Source: Flagellimonas alvinocaridis
GTDB lineage: Bacteria > Bacteroidota > Bacteroidia > Flavobacteriales > Flavobacteriaceae
NCBI RefSeq assembly: GCF_004916895.1
Contig: NZ_SNTZ01000004.1
Location: 248,001 to 312,000, forward strand
Direction: 5' to 3'
DNA length: 64,000 nucleotides
Positions 1 to 8,975 of the stretch are shown here, one piece after another. The notes under the pieces are model-generated. The model was not told where the DNA came from, ran no database searches, and saw only the letters and a list, made by a program, of their open reading frames with translations. The position numbers were made by a program, and so were the translations under genes. The first letter of the stretch is position 1. Each line of letters starts with the position of its first letter.

Positions 1-1066
1 CATGGGCGGCCGCCCTTTTGGTGATAATGTTCAGAACCCTTTCAATGCCTTCCCCATTGGCCAAGGACTTCCCTCCAAACTTTAGGACCTTGATGCGCTC
101 CTGCTTTCCCTTTTTTGGAAAAACGGCTTCCAACAGCTTTTCCAGCTGCTCAAATTCCATTAAAAAAGCATCATGGCCATGCAGTGACTGCACTTCACCA
201 TAGGTGACATTGGTATTGGCTTGGGCCAATCGCTTAAAGGTTTCCTTGTTTTCCTCTGCCGTAAAGAACAAATCCGAGTTGACCCCGATGATGTGGATCT
301 TGGTATCACTGTCTTGAAGCGCCTTGAATGCCTCATCCCCATTTCGGGTAATGTCGATCGTCTTCAACAATTGGTTCATCAGCTTATAAGCTGATAGCTG
401 GAACCGTTCCTGAAGTTTCTTTCCATGGTGCATCAACCAGCTCTCCACATTAAAAACCTGAAGTTCCTCATTGGTACTCCTTTTGAAGCGCTCCTTGAAA
501 GACTCGGGGGTCCTATAGCAGAGCATGGCATGCATACGGGCATCGTGTACGGGCTGCTTGGAGTTGATCAAAAATTGTTCCTGGATCTGACAGTTGGCAA
601 TGAGCCAATCGGTTGACTTCCAATCCGAGGCCACAGGAATCAAATGTTCCGTAATACCTGGGTTAAACGCTGCCATTTCCCAAGCAATCCCCCCACCCAA
701 AGATCCTCCAATGATGGCGTACAACCGATCTATCTTCAACTGTTGCAACCCCAAAAGAAAAATCCTTGCGATATCCCCGGCCACAAAATCCTTGTAATTG
801 TCGATTACAAAACCGTCATGACCATTTCCCGGAATGTTGAACGCCAAAATGGTATAGATATCGGTGTTGATGGACTTATCCATACCGATTAAATCGGACC
901 ACCATCCATGCTCACCGGCCACATTGGAATTTCCGGTAAGGGCATGGTTCACCAAAACAATTGGGGCCGAATACAAGGGCTGCCCAAAAAGCTGATAGGA
1001 TAATTGCAGATCCTGTGTGGTGCCATTCTGTGTGGCGAATTGTGGTATGCTAAGATGCTGTAACAT
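1..1066 (-). CDS. metX: Homoserine O-acetyltransferase fused to aspartokinase (cut by window start)
   Basis: The frame is open from the ATG at 1066 to the window edge, so the C-terminal part is missing. The first ~315 residues are a homoserine O-acetyltransferase (acetyl-CoA + homoserine, methionine pathway): HALTG near residue 41, nucleophile elbow GGSLGGG (Ser ~122), acidic residue in NSDLFF, and the GHDAFL histidine. Directly after it, in the same frame at about residue 325, comes KVLKFGGKSLANGEG, the N-terminal substrate/ATP motif of aspartokinases (usual form KFGGTS). The product is therefore a MetX-aspartokinase fusion, probably continuing into homoserine dehydrogenase as in ThrA; that last part is inferred, not seen. 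A stop nine codons upstream and no earlier ATG fix the start. It lies 32 bases after metY and should share its SAM-I riboswitch. Confidence 0.88.
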   Translation of the reverse strand, partial: MLQHLSIPQFATQNGTTQDLQLSYQLFGQPLYSAPIVLVNHALTGNSNVAGEHGWWSDLIGMDKSINTDIYTILAFNIPGNGHDGFVIDNYKDFVAGDIARIFLLGLQQLKIDRLYAIIGGSLGGGIAWEMAAFNPGITEHLIPVASDWKSTDWLIANCQIQEQFLINSKQPVHDARMHAMLCYRTPESFKERFKRSTNEELQVFNVESWLMHHGKKLQERFQLSAYKLMNQLLKTIDITRNGDEAFKALQDSDTKIHIIGVNSDLFFTAEENKETFKRLAQANTNVTYGEVQSLHGHDAFLMEFEQLEKLLEAVFPKKGKQERIKVLKFGGKSLANGEGIERVLNIITKRAAAH

Positions 1067-1098
1067 GTACGTGTCTGTAATATGCGTGTTCTATTATT

Positions 1099-2376
1099 TT
1101 ACCCAATGGATGCAAAGGCCTGCTCCAAATCGGCTTTTAAATCTTCGATATCCTCAAGACCTACGGACAAACGAATTAAATCTTGGGTCACACCGGCACT
1201 TTCCTGTTGTTCTTCGTTCAATTGTTGGTGCGTGGTGCTGGCTGGGTGTATGATCAAGGATTTGGTATCGCCAATATTCGCCAACAATGAAAATATCTGG
1301 GTGGCATCGGTCAGCTGTTTGGCAGCCTCAAACCCACCTTTTACCCCAAAGGTAACGATTCCACTTTGGCCTTTTGGCAGGTACTCTTTTGCCAAATCAT
1401 TGTATTGGCTACTTTTCAATCCAGGGTAATTGACCCAGGCAACCTCATCCCTACTTTCCAGCCATTCTGCCAATGCCAAGGCATTTTCGCTATGCTGTTT
1501 GATTCGAACAGGCAAGGTTTCCAACCCTTGTAAAATCTGGAAGGCATTGAACGGACTTAAAGCCCCTCCAAAATCCCGCAATCCCTCCAAAATCAATTTA
1601 AAAGTAAAGGCCGCGGCGCCCAAGGCTTCATGGTACACTAAACCGTGGTACCCTGCAGAAGGCTCCGTAAACTCAGGAAATTTTCCATTGGCCCAATCAA
1701 ACGTACCGGCATCGATGATTGCCCCACCCAGGGAGTTCCCCTGGCCACCTATGTATTTGGTCAAAGAATGGATCACCAAATTGGCCCCATGCTCAATCGG
1801 ATTCAACAATCCAGGGGTAGCAACGGTATTGTCCACGATAAAAGGTACTTGTGCGGCTTTGGCTTCTTTGGATATTCCTTTTAAATCGAGCACATCCAAC
1901 TTGGGGTTCCCCAAAGATTCCACAAAGAAGGCACGCGTATTATCTTGAACGGCAGCCGCAAAATTGGAAGGATCGGATGCATCCACAAAGGTAGTGGTAA
2001 TGCCCAGCCTTGGTAGGGTCACATTCAACAAATTATAGGTACCCCCATACAAACTGCTCGAAGCCACAATATGGTCTCCGGCCTTTAAAAGAGTCAACAA
2101 CCCTGTTGAAATAGCGGATGTCCCGGAAGCAAATACCACTGCACCCACACCACCTTCAACCGCCGCCAACCGATCTTGTAAAATCTGATTGGTTGGGTTG
2201 TTCAATCGGGTGTAGATAAAGCCCAATTCTGCCAAGGAAAACAAGTTGGCAGCATGGTCCGTGTTGTTGAACACATACGAAGTGGACTGATAAATAGGCA
2301 CTGCCCTTGTACCCGCTGTTTGGGTAGTATCGTGTCCGGCATGTAAAGCATTGGTTGCAAATTTTTGATTACTCAT
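1099..2376 (-). CDS. metY: O-acetylhomoserine sulfhydrylase (PLP enzyme)
   Basis: This 425-residue protein belongs to the Cys/Met-metabolism PLP family and has the length of O-acetylhomoserine aminocarboxypropyltransferases, which make homocysteine from O-acetylhomoserine and sulfide in the cytosol. The PLP lysine lies in SLTKYIGGQG (Lys ~207), the phosphate-binding segment is FASGTSAIS (~83-91), and VDNTVATPGL (~181-190) holds the PLP aspartate. A cystathionine gamma-synthase role is possible for the family, but the direct neighbour MetX makes acetylhomoserine, which supports sulfhydrylation. It is the first gene of the metY-metX-aspartokinase operon, preceded by a SAM-I riboswitch, so transcription or translation should fall when SAM is plentiful. 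Confidence 0.9.
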   Translation of the reverse strand: MSNQKFATNALHAGHDTTQTAGTRAVPIYQSTSYVFNNTDHAANLFSLAELGFIYTRLNNPTNQILQDRLAAVEGGVGAVVFASGTSAISTGLLTLLKAGDHIVASSSLYGGTYNLLNVTLPRLGITTTFVDASDPSNFAAAVQDNTRAFFVESLGNPKLDVLDLKGISKEAKAAQVPFIVDNTVATPGLLNPIEHGANLVIHSLTKYIGGQGNSLGGAIIDAGTFDWANGKFPEFTEPSAGYHGLVYHEALGAAAFTFKLILEGLRDFGGALSPFNAFQILQGLETLPVRIKQHSENALALAEWLESRDEVAWVNYPGLKSSQYNDLAKEYLPKGQSGIVTFGVKGGFEAAKQLTDATQIFSLLANIGDTKSLIIHPASTTHQQLNEEQQESAGVTQDLIRLSVGLEDIEDLKADLEQAFASIG

Positions 2377-2489
2377 GACTTTTCTTTTTTTAAATTTTTA
2401 AAACAATACGTAAAAGTCAAACCCAAGGGCATGGCCCATAGATAAATCAAAAAGTTATAAGAAAGTGAAATCGAAAAAAATCGATCGTC

Positions 2490-2593
2490 GTTATCTATTC
2501 CCTACTGGGATAGAATGTAGCACCTTCTTGACACTAGGGGCCAAGGGTTGCTAAGGCTTCACAGGGTCTATTCCCTCCACCTTTCTTGATAAC
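2490..2593 (-). promoter_or_regulatory. SAM-I (S-box) riboswitch upstream of metY
   Basis: Read on the minus strand the segment follows the SAM-I aptamer consensus almost base for base: P1 strand GTTATC, AAGAAAGGTGGAGGGA, GAAGCC, TTAGCAACC, AAGGTGCTA, a P4 hairpin (TATCCC/GGGAATA), and the closing P1 strand GATAAC. It sits 113 bases before metY. I see no clear intrinsic terminator between the aptamer and the start codon, so the mode of control downstream of the aptamer is open. Ligand assignment rests on the established consensus. Confidence 0.95.
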
Positions 2594-2622
2594 TAATCAA
2601 TACGTGTTTGAACTTGTGGGCA

Positions 2623-2630
2623 CAAATATA
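2623..2630 (-). promoter_or_regulatory. Putative -7 box for the metY transcript
   Basis: On the minus strand the octamer TATATTTG fits the Bacteroidota -7 consensus TAnnTTTG and lies 30 bases before the first base of the SAM-I aptamer, a sensible distance for a transcript that starts just before it. No good TTG was found at the -33 position, so confidence is moderate. Confidence 0.45.
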
Positions 2631-2669
2631 CTGATGGAAACACCGAAATTCCTAATCTTTTGGAAAAAA

Positions 2670-4604
2670 TTAGCGCAAAACCGAAAACTCAATGTTGGAA
2701 TCGGTAAAAACGGTATGCGTTTGGGTCTTAAAGTTGGATTCATCCGCTTTAAAGATATTGTCCACATAGGTCTGCGGGTTCAAATCGATAAGGGGAAACC
2801 AGGTACTCTGGACCTGAATCTGTAATTTATGTCCTTTCTTGATGGTATGGAACACATCTTGGAGCTTGATGTCCACATCGGTCTTTTGATTGGGGGTAAA
2901 AGGTTCCGGATTGGAAAAGCTGTTTCGAAAACGCCCACGCAACACCTCGCTCCGAACCATTAAATGGTAATTGCTCATTTTGAGGTGGTCCTGCATTTCC
3001 TCATTGGTTTCGGCATCTGCAGGATGGACATCAATGACCTTGACAATCCAATCGGCCGCTGTTCCCGTGGTGGCCACTTTTAAATGGGCCATAATATCTC
3101 CCGCCAAGGTAAGGTCCTCATCCATCACCTCGGTCTCAAACACCAACACATCGGAACGTCTTGCGGCAAACCGTTGATCATCCGTCATGTATTTTCTTGG
3201 GGTGAACACGGTTTTCACATCTTCGGAATAAGGCACCGGCTTTTTTATATCACTGATAAACTGGATTCCATCGGTTCCTTTTTGTTCCAAGGTCAATTCT
3301 TGATTTTCGGAAAGGTATAGGGTCTGTTTCATCATATTTGCGGGCGGCCACGTATCGTATTGTTTCCATTCCTTTTTACCCGTGTCAAATACATAGGCTT
3401 CGGGAAGGCCGGAATTCATATCGCCGTCACCCTTCAAGAAATGGTTAAAGAATTTGGTTTCGATATTATCCTGATAAAATTCTGAAATGGAATCCCCAAA
3501 ATAATAATTGCCCACCACGCTTCGGCCATCCCGTCTGGACCAACGTCCATGATCCCACGGACCAAAAACCATGGTGTTGTAGTTACCTTCATTATATTTT
3601 TCAATGTTTTTGTAGGTTTCCAAAGGTCCATAAAGGTCTTCGGCGTCAAACCACCCTCCCACGATCATGGTGGCCACATGGCTCTTTACATTTTTTAGGT
3701 GTTGGATAAGTCCCTTGCTTTGCCACATCTCATCATAATTGGGATGTTCCTTTAGCTCATTCCAGAAAAAGTCATCGGTCACGCCCTCGGGACGCATTTT
3801 TGGAGTGTCCGCAGTTTCATACTCAAAAAAGTAATCTAGGTTTTTCAAGGGTCCGGCATCCAAGAAGAATTGATATTGGTCTTCCGTAGGCAATTCCGGC
3901 AACACATACCAAGCCGTGTCGATGGGTTGGTCGCTATTGGGTCGCGGTGTTCCAAAAAGGGAAGTGGCCCTAAAATAACTCAACAAATAGGCCCCGTTGT
4001 GGTGAAAGTCGTCAAAAAAGAAATCTCCAATGCAAGCCTGAGGTGATGCGGCCTTTAAGGCCGGATGCGCATCCACGGTGGCATAGGTGGCATAGTACCC
4101 GGGATAGGAAATCCCCCAAACCCCAACATTGCCATTGTTGTTCTCCACATTGTTCACCAACCATTCAATGGTGTCATACGTATCCGAACTTTCATCCACT
4201 TGATCATTGGAGGTCTTATTGGGAATATAGGCCCTCATGTTCTCATAATGTCCCTCACTGAGCCAGCGCCCCCTCACATCTTGGTACACAATAATGTTCC
4301 CTTCCTTCATCAAATGCACATTGGGCCCGATCTGTGTCCTGAAATTACCTTCACCATAAGGGCGGGAGCTATAGGGAGTCCGTTGCATCAAAATGGGATA
4401 TTTCTTGGAAGTGTCCTTTGGGGAATATATGGTGGTGTGCAACGTTACCCCATCCCGCATCTCAATATCCACTTCCTGTTTGGTGTAATGGTCTTGCACA
4501 TAGGTATCAACGGGTTGAACCTCAGTTTTTATGTCCTTCTTACAACTACCGATCACAAACAACAGGGAAACACTTAGAAACAGAACCTTTACCAAACTTT
4601 TCAT
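2670..4604 (-). CDS. CocE/NonD-family hydrolase lipoprotein (peptidase S15-like)
   Basis: This 644-residue protein starts with a lipoprotein signal (hydrophobic stretch, lipobox VIGSC, Cys21) and so is probably anchored to a membrane on the periplasmic or outer side. It has the X-Pro dipeptidyl-peptidase/alpha-amino acid ester hydrolase fold: oxyanion TPYSSRPYG, nucleophile GISYPG (Ser ~166), acid in GGWFDAEDLYG, histidine in GPWDHGRW, then a C-terminal beta-sandwich of the S15 type. Members cleave prolyl peptides, amino-acid esters or acyl amides; the substrate cannot be told from sequence. It lies between metK and the metY operon on the same strand but has its own function, and the metK terminator precedes it. 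Confidence 0.85.
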   Translation of the reverse strand: MKSLVKVLFLSVSLLFVIGSCKKDIKTEVQPVDTYVQDHYTKQEVDIEMRDGVTLHTTIYSPKDTSKKYPILMQRTPYSSRPYGEGNFRTQIGPNVHLMKEGNIIVYQDVRGRWLSEGHYENMRAYIPNKTSNDQVDESSDTYDTIEWLVNNVENNNGNVGVWGISYPGYYATYATVDAHPALKAASPQACIGDFFFDDFHHNGAYLLSYFRATSLFGTPRPNSDQPIDTAWYVLPELPTEDQYQFFLDAGPLKNLDYFFEYETADTPKMRPEGVTDDFFWNELKEHPNYDEMWQSKGLIQHLKNVKSHVATMIVGGWFDAEDLYGPLETYKNIEKYNEGNYNTMVFGPWDHGRWSRRDGRSVVGNYYFGDSISEFYQDNIETKFFNHFLKGDGDMNSGLPEAYVFDTGKKEWKQYDTWPPANMMKQTLYLSENQELTLEQKGTDGIQFISDIKKPVPYSEDVKTVFTPRKYMTDDQRFAARRSDVLVFETEVMDEDLTLAGDIMAHLKVATTGTAADWIVKVIDVHPADAETNEEMQDHLKMSNYHLMVRSEVLRGRFRNSFSNPEPFTPNQKTDVDIKLQDVFHTIKKGHKLQIQVQSTWFPLIDLNPQTYVDNIFKADESNFKTQTHTVFTDSNIEFSVLR

Positions 4605-4657
4605 GCTTTGTATTTTGATTCCCTAAAACTACTAAAGTTCCATAGAGTATCCCAAAC

Positions 4658-4685
4658 AAAAAAGGAGCCCCTTCCGAGACTCCTT
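4658..4685 (-). terminator. Intrinsic terminator after metK
   Basis: On the minus strand AAGGAGTC, a short loop and GGGCTCCTT form a stem followed by a T-run. It lies 23 bases past the metK stop and before the CocE-type gene, so it should end the metK transcript. Confidence 0.8.
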
Positions 4686-4707
4686 CGTTTAGTGTGGTTA
4701 TTTTTCT

Positions 4708-5961
4708 TTATAGGTTGAAGGCTGCTTTCACGGCATCCACTTTATCCAATTTTTCCCAAGTGAAGAGTTCTACCTCCCTTTCAATTTTTCCGTTGTAGGG
4801 TGATTCAAAGACCTTGGTCAAGGTTTGGGGTTGTTTTCCCATATGACCATAGGCTGCCGTTTCCAAGTAGATAGGGTTTCGCAGTTTCAGACGTTCCTCA
4901 ATGGCAAAGGGTCGCATATCGAAAAGTTCAGAAGCCTTTTTGGCAATCTCGCCATCAGTCAGATCAATATTGGCAGTCCCATAAGTATCTACAAAAATGG
5001 ATGTGGGTTCCACTACCCCAATGGCATAGCTCACCTGCACCAAAATCTCATCGGCCACTCCCGCGGCCACCAAGTTTTTGGCAATATGTCTCGCCGCGTA
5101 GGCCGCACTACGGTCCACCTTGCTGGGGTCCTTTCCACTAAAGGCACCACCACCATGCGCTCCCTTTCCTCCGTAGGTGTCTACAATGATCTTACGACCG
5201 GTAAGACCGGTATCGCCATGTGGGCCACCAATCACAAACTTTCCGGTGGGGTTTACATGGTATTTGATGGTATCGTTAAATAGTTTCTGGATGTTTTCGG
5301 GCAAAAGTTCCTTGACCTTTGGGATCAATATTTTGATTACATCTTCCTTGATCTTGGCCTGCATCTCGGCATCCGTTCCAAACTCATCGTGCTGGGTAGA
5401 GACCACAATGGTATCGATGCGTTGCGGCACGTTGTCATCCGAATATTCTATGGTCACCTGCGCCTTGGCATCAGGTCGTAGATAGGTCAATTGGGTGCCT
5501 TCACGTCGCAATTCTGCCAAAACCTGCAAAATCTTGTGCGAAATATCCAAGGCCAAGGGCATGTAGTTGTCGGTTTCCTTGGTGGCATACCCGAACATCA
5601 TTCCCTGATCACCGGCACCTTGCTCTTCTTTGCTGCCACGATCCACTCCTTGGTTGATTTCTTGGGATTGCTCATGGATCAACGAAATCACCCCACAGGA
5701 ATCGCCACTGAACTTATACTCCCCCTTGGTGTAACCAATATTGTTTATGACTTCCCGGGCAATGCTCTGCAAGTCCAAATAGGTATGGCTCTTCACTTCA
5801 CCCGCCAAAACCACCTGCCCCGTGGTCACCAAGGTTTCACAAGCTACCTTGCTCTCGGGGTCAAAGGCCAAAAAATTATCCAAAAGGGCATCACTGATTT
5901 GATCTGCAATTTTATCTGGATGTCCCTCACTTACCGATTCTGAGGTAAACAAATAAGCCAT
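4708..5961 (-). CDS. metK: S-adenosylmethionine synthetase
   Basis: MetK makes SAM from methionine and ATP. The 417-residue protein has the family's N-terminal [17 protein letters not shown] motif, the methionine/ATP loop [14 protein letters not shown], and the P-loop-like [19 protein letters not shown]. The start ATG at 5961 gives the expected [17 protein letters not shown] beginning. It is monocistronic: a terminator follows, and upstream lies a 325-base gene-free stretch carrying a probable SAM-II riboswitch and a promoter, so it should respond to its own product. Confidence 0.96.
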   Translation of the reverse strand: MAYLFTSESVSEGHPDKIADQISDALLDNFLAFDPESKVACETLVTTGQVVLAGEVKSHTYLDLQSIAREVINNIGYTKGEYKFSGDSCGVISLIHEQSQEINQGVDRGSKEEQGAGDQGMMFGYATKETDNYMPLALDISHKILQVLAELRREGTQLTYLRPDAKAQVTIEYSDDNVPQRIDTIVVSTQHDEFGTDAEMQAKIKEDVIKILIPKVKELLPENIQKLFNDTIKYHVNPTGKFVIGGPHGDTGLTGRKIIVDTYGGKGAHGGGAFSGKDPSKVDRSAAYAARHIAKNLVAAGVADEILVQVSYAIGVVEPTSIFVDTYGTANIDLTDGEIAKKASELFDMRPFAIEERLKLRNPIYLETAAYGHMGKQPQTLTKVFESPYNGKIEREVELFTWEKLDKVDAVKAAFNL

Positions 5962-6054
5962 TGTATTTCGTTTTTAGTGTGGATGGTTTTGACGGAAAAG
6001 CCCCAAGAAGTTTACAATGCTTCATCAAGAAGCCCGAATCTAGTTCAGTATAAA

Positions 6055-6120
6055 CTGCTTTAGCATTTTTGTACACCCTTCTGTTGGCGGCCGAGGTTGC
6101 AATCAGTCAAATCTATCCTC
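6055..6120 (-). promoter_or_regulatory. Probable SAM-II riboswitch upstream of metK
   Basis: On the minus strand GAGG, a loop AGATTTGACTGATTGCAA, and CCTC match the P1 hairpin and L1 loop of the SAM-II class (consensus core TGATTTAACCGTATTGCAA), and 25 bases on comes AAAAATGCTAAAGC, which resembles the conserved 3' strand AAATGTAGCTAAA of its pseudoknot. The loop between is longer than in the shortest members. Position (94 bases before metK) and ligand both fit. This is pattern matching by eye; a covariance-model score was not possible. The rest of the 5962-6286 gap holds the promoter below and a GCTTC/GAAGC hairpin near 6024-6038, with nothing else recognisable. Confidence 0.7.
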
Positions 6121-6131
6121 ATTCAGATGGG

Positions 6132-6161
6132 CAAAAGTACATATTTGCCACATATTTTAAA
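6132..6161 (-). promoter_or_regulatory. Promoter of metK
   Basis: TACTTTTG (6132-6139, minus strand) matches TAnnTTTG, and exactly 19 bases upstream stands TTT at 6159-6161 in the place of the -33 TTG. The predicted start point falls a few bases before the SAM-II aptamer. Confidence 0.55.
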
Positions 6162-6286
6162 ACTTTGTTTTATCACTGTGAACAAGTTTCCCATTTCAAC
6201 CGGTTTTTTTTCTTCTACTAGATATACTTTGTATATTGCGCGTTGGTTCCCCAACCTAATACACCAACTTTAAACAACATCATCCC

Positions 6287-6904
6287 ATGCATATTGCGGT
6301 AGCAGGAAACATTGGCGCCGGAAAGACCACCTTAACCAACTTACTTGCCAAACATTATAAGTGGGACGCCCATTTTGAGGACGTAGTGGACAATCCATAC
6401 TTGGATGACTTCTATACCCAAATGGAACGATGGAGTTTTAACCTGCAGATCTACTTTTTGAACAGTCGTTACCGACAGATTCTTAAAATCCGTGAAACCG
6501 GCATGGATGTGATCCAAGATAGAACCATCTATGAGGATGCCCATATTTTTGCACCCAACCTGCATGCCATGGGGTTGATGACCAATCGGGATTTTGAGAA
6601 CTACAAAAGTCTTTTTGAGTTGATGGAGACCTTGGTGCAACCGCCAGACCTGTTGATATACCTTCGTAGTTCCATCCCTAATTTGGTGAACCAGATACAC
6701 AAGCGTGGACGGGATTACGAGAACAGTATCTCCATTGACTACCTCAGCCGATTGAACGAACGCTACGAGGCTTGGGCCAATACCTATGAAAAAGGGAAAT
6801 TGCTCATTTTTGATGTGGACAACCTCAACTTTGTGGACTCCCCCGAGGATTTGGGCAAGGTAATCAACCGCATTGATGCAGAGATCCACGGCTTGTTTGA
6901 ATAA
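6287..6904 (+). CDS. Deoxynucleoside kinase (stand-alone copy)
   Basis: The 205-residue protein is a deoxyribonucleoside kinase of the dCK/dGK/TK2 superfamily, phosphorylating deoxynucleosides with ATP for salvage. It shows the P-loop GNIGAGKTT (residues 7-15), the DR(T/S) motif in VIQDRTIYEDAH (~76-87) and the lid arginines in KRGRDYE (~142-148). A second, related kinase domain occurs at the C-terminus of the folK fusion near 63 kb. Which base it prefers cannot be read from sequence. The promoter region 6180-6280 contains TATACTTTG, one base longer than the usual -7 box. Confidence 0.9.
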   Translation: MHIAVAGNIGAGKTTLTNLLAKHYKWDAHFEDVVDNPYLDDFYTQMERWSFNLQIYFLNSRYRQILKIRETGMDVIQDRTIYEDAHIFAPNLHAMGLMTNRDFENYKSLFELMETLVQPPDLLIYLRSSIPNLVNQIHKRGRDYENSISIDYLSRLNERYEAWANTYEKGKLLIFDVDNLNFVDSPEDLGKVINRIDAEIHGLFE

Positions 6905-7021
6905 ATTTTTACGCCAGAACCTATTTATCAACTTTATACCGCTCCTTTTTTGAAGGGATATGGGTATATTTAGTTTTTGTATTCAAGATTTTACCCTGTA
7001 AAAATCAGAAAACCCAATACC

Positions 7022-7234
7022 ATGAATTCAGATATCATAAAGCTTTACAAGCAGTTGGAACGCATGGAACAGACCAAGGAAGTGGTACAATTGAGCAATC
7101 AACTTAGAGAAACATTATATCAAAATCTTCGGAGCCATTTTCAGGAGTTCATCAACATTGGCCATGCCATTGGCTTTAATGAACTCCAAGAAGAGATGAA
7201 AAAGGCCATGGATCTGTTGGAAATCCAGAAATAA
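7022..7234 (+). CDS. Small helical protein, unknown function (paralogue of 54485-54712)
   Basis: This 70-residue protein has no domain I recognise. It is predicted to be all-helical and charged, with no signal peptide or membrane segment. Its C-terminal half, INIGHAIGFNELQEEMKKAM, lines up with MSIGDVIGYDELQDSLKEMV of the 75-residue protein encoded at 54485-54712, so the two are paralogues with a shared core IG..IG[FY][ND]ELQ. I chose the ATG at 7022 over an in-frame upstream start because it matches the length of the paralogue. It sits between the deoxynucleoside kinase and a serine hydrolase gene. Confidence 0.72.
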   Translation: MNSDIIKLYKQLERMEQTKEVVQLSNQLRETLYQNLRSHFQEFINIGHAIGFNELQEEMKKAMDLLEIQK

Positions 7235-7260
7235 AAAATAATCATCACAATCAACCCATC

Positions 7261-8541
7261 ATGAGAACCCTATCGTTTTCCAAGTTTTTACTGTTTGCCT
7301 TTCTATCCCTGCTTTATGTGGGCACCACGGCCCAAGAGCTGGCCAAAGTCCCCGCCGAGCAGGTAGGCCTATCTTCCGAACGCCTCAAAGTACTCACCCA
7401 AACCTTTCAGGAGTATGTGGATGACGGGGAACTGTCCGGCGCGGTGGCACTGGTGGCCCGCAAAGGAAAAGTAGCCTATTTACAGTCGTTTGGAAAAAAC
7501 GATATGGAGAACAACGTCCCCATGACCGAAAGCTCCATTTTTAGGATCGCTTCGCAGACCAAGGCCGTGATCAGTGTTGGGGTGATGATCTTGCAGGAAC
7601 GAGGCCAATTGCTCATCAGTGATCCCGTTGGAAAATACATGCCCGCTTTTATGGAAACCAAGGTGGCCGTGGCCAAGGAAGATGGTTCTTATGATGTGGT
7701 GAAGGCCAAAAGGCCCATCACCGTTCGTGATTTGCTCACCCACACCTCGGGAGTATCCTACGGCAGTGGCATAGCCAAGGACCTCTGGGAAGCCGCCAAT
7801 ATCCAAGGGTGGTATTTTGCCGACCGTAACGAACCTATCCAAGCGACCATCAACCGCATGGCCGACCTCCCCTTTGAATCCCAACCCGGTGAAAAGTGGG
7901 TGTATGGCTACAATACAGACATTCTCGGTGCCTTGATCGAGGTGGTTTCCGGGGAACCTTTGGATGTTTTCATCAAGAAAAATATTCTGGACCCTCTGGG
8001 CATGAACGACACCCATTTTTATCTTCCAAAGGATAAAAGACAGCGTTTGGCAACAGTGTATTCCGCTACCGAAAACGGATTGGAACGCGCCCCCGAACCT
8101 GGGCATATGGTAGGCCAAGGGGCGTATGTGGATGGTCCTCGAAAGAGTTTTTCCGGTGGCGCCGGTCTCTTGAGCACCGCCATGGACTATGCCAAATTCC
8201 TGCAAATGACGCTCAACAAAGGAACGTTCAATGGCAAACAAATCATATCCCCCAAAACCGTGGAACTGATGACCGTGAACCATTTGGCCAGTGATGTTAT
8301 TTATCCTTGGGGAAATGGCACCGGATTCGGTCTGGGCTTTTCCGTTGTGGAGGATTTGGGCAGACGCGGGGTATTAGGCTCCAAAGGTGAATATGGTTGG
8401 GGTGGCGCCTATCACTCTTCCTATTGGGTAGACCCAGAGGAAGAATTGGTAGTGGTCTATTTTACCCAATTAATCCCAGCTGGGAAAATTGACGACCATG
8501 GAAAACTCCGTGCTTTGATTTACCAAGCGTTGACCGACTGA
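7261..8541 (+). CDS. Beta-lactamase-family serine hydrolase, exported
   Basis: The 426-residue protein has an N-terminal signal peptide (LLFAFLSLLYVGTTAQ) and the class C beta-lactamase/esterase fold. The catalytic SxxK is SQTK (~98-101, in RIASQTKAVIS), the second motif is YGYN (~219-222) and the third position carries GWGGAYH. Such enzymes act as esterases, D-amino peptidases or, more rarely, beta-lactamases in the periplasm; the sequence does not single out one. It is followed after five bases by a DUF1801 gene, so the two are probably co-transcribed. Confidence 0.85.
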   Translation: MRTLSFSKFLLFAFLSLLYVGTTAQELAKVPAEQVGLSSERLKVLTQTFQEYVDDGELSGAVALVARKGKVAYLQSFGKNDMENNVPMTESSIFRIASQTKAVISVGVMILQERGQLLISDPVGKYMPAFMETKVAVAKEDGSYDVVKAKRPITVRDLLTHTSGVSYGSGIAKDLWEAANIQGWYFADRNEPIQATINRMADLPFESQPGEKWVYGYNTDILGALIEVVSGEPLDVFIKKNILDPLGMNDTHFYLPKDKRQRLATVYSATENGLERAPEPGHMVGQGAYVDGPRKSFSGGAGLLSTAMDYAKFLQMTLNKGTFNGKQIISPKTVELMTVNHLASDVIYPWGNGTGFGLGFSVVEDLGRRGVLGSKGEYGWGGAYHSSYWVDPEEELVVVYFTQLIPAGKIDDHGKLRALIYQALTD

Positions 8542-8546
8542 TTTTC

Positions 8547-8975
8547 ATGGAAAACCTTCAGATAACCACAAATCCCGAAGTACAAATGGTGTTCGACCGC
8601 TACCCCGATTGGGCTAGGGAAAAGCTGTTAGTGCTTCGGGAGTTGATCGTGGAAACTGCCAAGGAAACCGAGGATATAGCCGCACTGGAAGAGACCCTGA
8701 AATGGGGAGAACCCAGTTATTTGACCAAAAATGGCAGTACCATACGGATGGATTGGAAATCCAAAACTCCCAATCAATACGTCCTGTATTTTAAGTGCAC
8801 CAGCCGATTGGTGGAAACGTTCAAGGCAACCTTCCAGAGCGTTTTTGAATTTGAAGGGAAGAGGGCCCTTATTTTCCAAAAGGATGATAAAATCCCTGTG
8901 GAAGAACTCAAGCATTGCATTAGGGCCGCCCTCAACTATCACAAGGTGAAACACCTCCCCACCTTAGGCATATAA
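8547..8975 (+). CDS. DUF1801 domain protein
   Basis: The 142-residue protein is a cytosolic DUF1801 (YdhG-like) protein. The family signature is visible as ETLKWGEPSYL (~47-57) and the aromatic strand YVLYFKC. Function is not established for most members; some are described as iron-chaperone-like. It is the first of three DUF1801 genes in the window (others at 23558 and 23913). It starts five bases after the serine hydrolase stop. Confidence 0.8.
   Translation: MENLQITTNPEVQMVFDRYPDWAREKLLVLRELIVETAKETEDIAALEETLKWGEPSYLTKNGSTIRMDWKSKTPNQYVLYFKCTSRLVETFKATFQSVFEFEGKRALIFQKDDKIPVEELKHCIRAALNYHKVKHLPTLGI

Noticed and set aside
6..13. GCGGCCGC site (also at 35540-35547) as a cloning scar
   Set aside because: Both lie inside intact reading frames (Ala-Ala-Ala codons of the aspartokinase part and folA) and fit normal coding sequence.
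4065..4577. Long open frame of 170 codons on the plus strand
   Set aside because: It lies fully antisense to the CocE-type hydrolase, has no homology-like motifs and is a shadow of its codon bias; similar frames antisense to metY, metK, the serine hydrolase and hppA were dropped for the same reason.
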